Source of the DNA: Burkholderiales bacterium
Lineage (GTDB): Bacteria > Pseudomonadota > Gammaproteobacteria > Burkholderiales > Burkholderiaceae_E
NCBI GenBank assembly: GCA_027487815.1
Contig: JAIYCW010000013.1
Location: forward strand, 1 to 64,000
Direction of reading: 5' to 3'
DNA: 64,000 nucleotides
Of this stretch, positions 62,570-64,000 are shown in pieces (position 1 is the stretch's first letter; each line of letters starts with the position of its first letter). The notes under the pieces are model-generated. The model searched no databases. It was not told the DNA's origin and saw only the letters and a list, made by a program, of their open reading frames with translations. The translations under genes were made by a program, and so were the position numbers.

Positions 62570-63211
62570 ATGACCAGTCGTCGCGCTTTTGCTCTTTCCA
62601 CCAGTGCTGCTGCCGTCTCTTGTTTGGCAATCCCCGGAATGGCGCAGGCTCAGGGCACCCCCAAAGAAGGCCAGAACTACCGCCTCGTCAATCCGATCCA
62701 GCCGGTTGAAGTGCCCGGCAAGATCGAAGTGATTGATTTCTTCTGGTATGCCTGCCCGCATTGCAATGCCTTGGCCCCCGCGATGAAAGAGTGGTCCAAG
62801 AAGCTGCCGGCCGATGTGGCTTACCGCAAGATCCATGTGCCGTTTAACGAAGAAAAGCATCAGCAGTTGTTCTACACCCTGGAGTCGCTGGGCAAGGTTG
62901 CTGAGTTCAACGACAAGGTGTTCGCTGCAATTCACATCGAGCGCAATCGGATGGACACGCCGGAGAAGATGGCTGAAGTGCTCGCTAAAGCAGGGCTCGA
63001 TGCCAAGCTTTTTCGCGACACCTACGACTCCTTCTCGGTCAAAACCAAGATGCGCAAGGCCACGGCCACCACTGCAGCATTCAAGCTTGATGGCGTGCCG
63101 CAAATCGCTGTCAATGGTCGCTACATCACCGCGCCTTCAATGGCAGGTGGCAATGGGCAGGCCATCGCGGTCGCAGACTACTTGATCGATCTCGAACGCA
63201 AGCGAAAGTAA
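62570..63211 (+). CDS. dsbA: DsbA-type thiol:disulfide oxidoreductase
   Basis: 213-residue periplasmic oxidase. The ATG at 62570 gives the signal 'MTSRRAFALSTSAAAVSCLAIPGMAQAQ', which has an RR Tat-like beginning. The active site is CPHC (C62, C65) in 'IDFFWYACPHCNALAPAMKEW', with a helical insertion and the cis-Pro loop 'DGVPQIAVNGRY'. It forms disulfides in exported proteins such as the two-cysteine proteins of this window. A start at 62474 would add untypical residues. Confidence 0.93.
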   Translation: MTSRRAFALSTSAAAVSCLAIPGMAQAQGTPKEGQNYRLVNPIQPVEVPGKIEVIDFFWYACPHCNALAPAMKEWSKKLPADVAYRKIHVPFNEEKHQQLFYTLESLGKVAEFNDKVFAAIHIERNRMDTPEKMAEVLAKAGLDAKLFRDTYDSFSVKTKMRKATATTAAFKLDGVPQIAVNGRYITAPSMAGGNGQAIAVADYLIDLERKRK

Positions 63212-63213
63212 GC

Positions 63214-63966
63214 ATGCGTCTGGTCAGCCTGGTGCCGAGCCTCACCGAACTGGTTTGCGAGCTGGGCCTGACCGAGCATCTTGTGGGGCGCACCGGGTAT
63301 TGCATTCATCCGGCCGATCAGGTGAAAGACATCGCCAAGGTGGGCGGCACCAAAACTGTGAACCTCAAAAAGGTGCGCGCGCTGCAGCCCACTCACCTGA
63401 TCGTGAATGTGGATGAGAACGAAAAGCCCACTATCGATGCCTTGCGTGATGATGTGGGTGAAGTGGTCGTCACCCATCCGCAGAGCGTGGACGATAACCG
63501 CGCGCTGATTCTCGAGTTTGGTCAAAAATTCGCGTGTGAAGAGCAAGCCGCAGCATGGGTAAAGCGCTTTGATGACGAGCGTGCGCAGTTGCATGACTGG
63601 GTCGTGATGCGCGGTGCGGGCCCCAAGCGAGTGCTCTATTTAATTTGGCAAGACCCCTGGATGACGGTCGGCCCGCAAACCTTTATCAGTGCCATGCTGC
63701 GTGAAGCTGGTATGCACACCTGGTCGCCAGCCGATGCCACTGCGCGCTATCCAGAGATCGATATGGATCAGGTGCCATGGGCGCAAATCGATGCGGTGCT
63801 GCTATCTACAGAGCCCTTTAACTTCTTGCCTCAGCATGTCGCGGAAATGCAAGTGCGCAGCCGCTGCCCGAGCCTGCTGATTGATGGCGAAATGACCTCC
63901 TGGTACGGCACGCGTGTGGTTCAGGGCTTCAGTTACCTGCGCAACTTCAGGGAGCAGATGCGATGA
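63214..63966 (+). CDS. Helical-backbone metal receptor (BtuF-like) without signal peptide
   Basis: 250-residue protein that begins directly with 'MRLVSLVPSLTELVCELGLTEHLVGRTGYCIHP', the first lobe of BtuF/FhuD-type vitamin B12 or siderophore receptors. 'LKKVRALQPTHLIVNVDENEKPTIDALRD' and 'VLYLIWQDPWMTVGPQTFISAMLREAG' fit the family. No export signal is seen, so it may be cytoplasmic or a ligand-handling relative. It starts two bases after the dsbA stop and overlaps the next gene by ATGA. Confidence 0.87.
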   Translation: MRLVSLVPSLTELVCELGLTEHLVGRTGYCIHPADQVKDIAKVGGTKTVNLKKVRALQPTHLIVNVDENEKPTIDALRDDVGEVVVTHPQSVDDNRALILEFGQKFACEEQAAAWVKRFDDERAQLHDWVVMRGAGPKRVLYLIWQDPWMTVGPQTFISAMLREAGMHTWSPADATARYPEIDMDQVPWAQIDAVLLSTEPFNFLPQHVAEMQVRSRCPSLLIDGEMTSWYGTRVVQGFSYLRNFREQMR

Positions 63967-64000
63967 TCAACCGATTCTCAGCCATCACGCTGATTCTCGT
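63963..64000 (+). CDS. Start of a gene cut by the window edge
   Basis: ATG at 63963 overlaps the previous stop (ATGA). The visible beginning MINRFSAITLIL is hydrophobic, perhaps a membrane or exported protein. Too short to name. Confidence 0.45.
   Translation, partial: MINRFSAITLIL

Overview
This 64 kb window looks like a chromosomal segment of a betaproteobacterium, most likely of the order Burkholderiales. The basis is the moderately high GC content, the series atpD-atpC then hemE-priA, two orphan 'Bug'-type tripartite-tricarboxylate-transporter binding proteins without their membrane subunits, and many tightly overlapping ATGA-type operons. That placement is inference; there is no rRNA or other decisive marker. 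The order of functions is mostly ordinary chromosomal housekeeping interrupted by accessory catabolic, transport and toxin-antitoxin islands.

Region by region. 1-1440: the end of the ATP synthase operon (partial atpD, atpC, terminator). 1553-5100: accessory stretch with a large poly-glycine lipoprotein, a DUF3253 protein and a FitA/VapC-type toxin-antitoxin pair. 5232-8186: a LysR regulator, a Bug binding protein and an M14/aspartoacylase-type hydrolase. 8257-16136: an RND efflux system (lipoprotein with an ABM-like domain, outer-membrane factor, adaptor, pump, small secreted protein) divergent from its presumed TetR regulator, with two interleaved promoters inside a perfect 15-bp inverted repeat. 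16230-19691: a CMD-family protein, a haloacid dehalogenase-like protein, a Tat/lipoprotein-targeted FAH-family protein, an AbrB/MazF pair and an unknown protein. 19788-28100: hemE, a DnaA-box-containing AT-rich gap, priA, rep, an orphan parA and a chemoreceptor. 28203-34561: a two-heme cytochrome c5, a hydratase/hydrolase pair, a PhnDCEE transporter and tRNA-Arg(CCG). 34579-41760: a two-subunit molybdopterin/Fe-S oxidoreductase, an MFS transporter, a BON-OmpA protein and a membrane-anchored HhH protein. 41789-47596: metC, a hexose-6-phosphate mutarotase-like protein, an M20 peptidase, a second Bug protein and an HTH/PIN toxin-antitoxin pair. 47680-57831: a ten-gene nitrogen-scavenging operon. 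57913-64000: thioredoxin, lipocalin, Dps, a frameshifted glyoxalase-like gene, argS, a SPOR protein, dsbA, a BtuF-like protein and the start of one more gene.

The most interesting system is the ten-gene minus-strand operon at 47680-57780: allophanate hydrolase, an oligopeptide-type solute-binding protein, AtzG-, AtzE- and AtzH-like proteins, a complete Dpp/Opp-type ABC transporter and a GntR/FCD regulator. It has the lower half of the cyanuric-acid pathway (carboxybiuret to ammonia and CO2) but no ring-opening enzyme, coupled to a dedicated importer. Upstream of its first gene lie a sigma-54-like -24/-12 element and, at the expected transcription start, a perfect 12-bp palindrome of the type bound by GntR/FCD regulators. 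I infer an operon for uptake and breakdown of an unidentified ureido or carbamoyl nitrogen compound, activated by nitrogen limitation and induced by its substrate.

All functional calls are from reading the sequence and recognising motifs; no database search was run.
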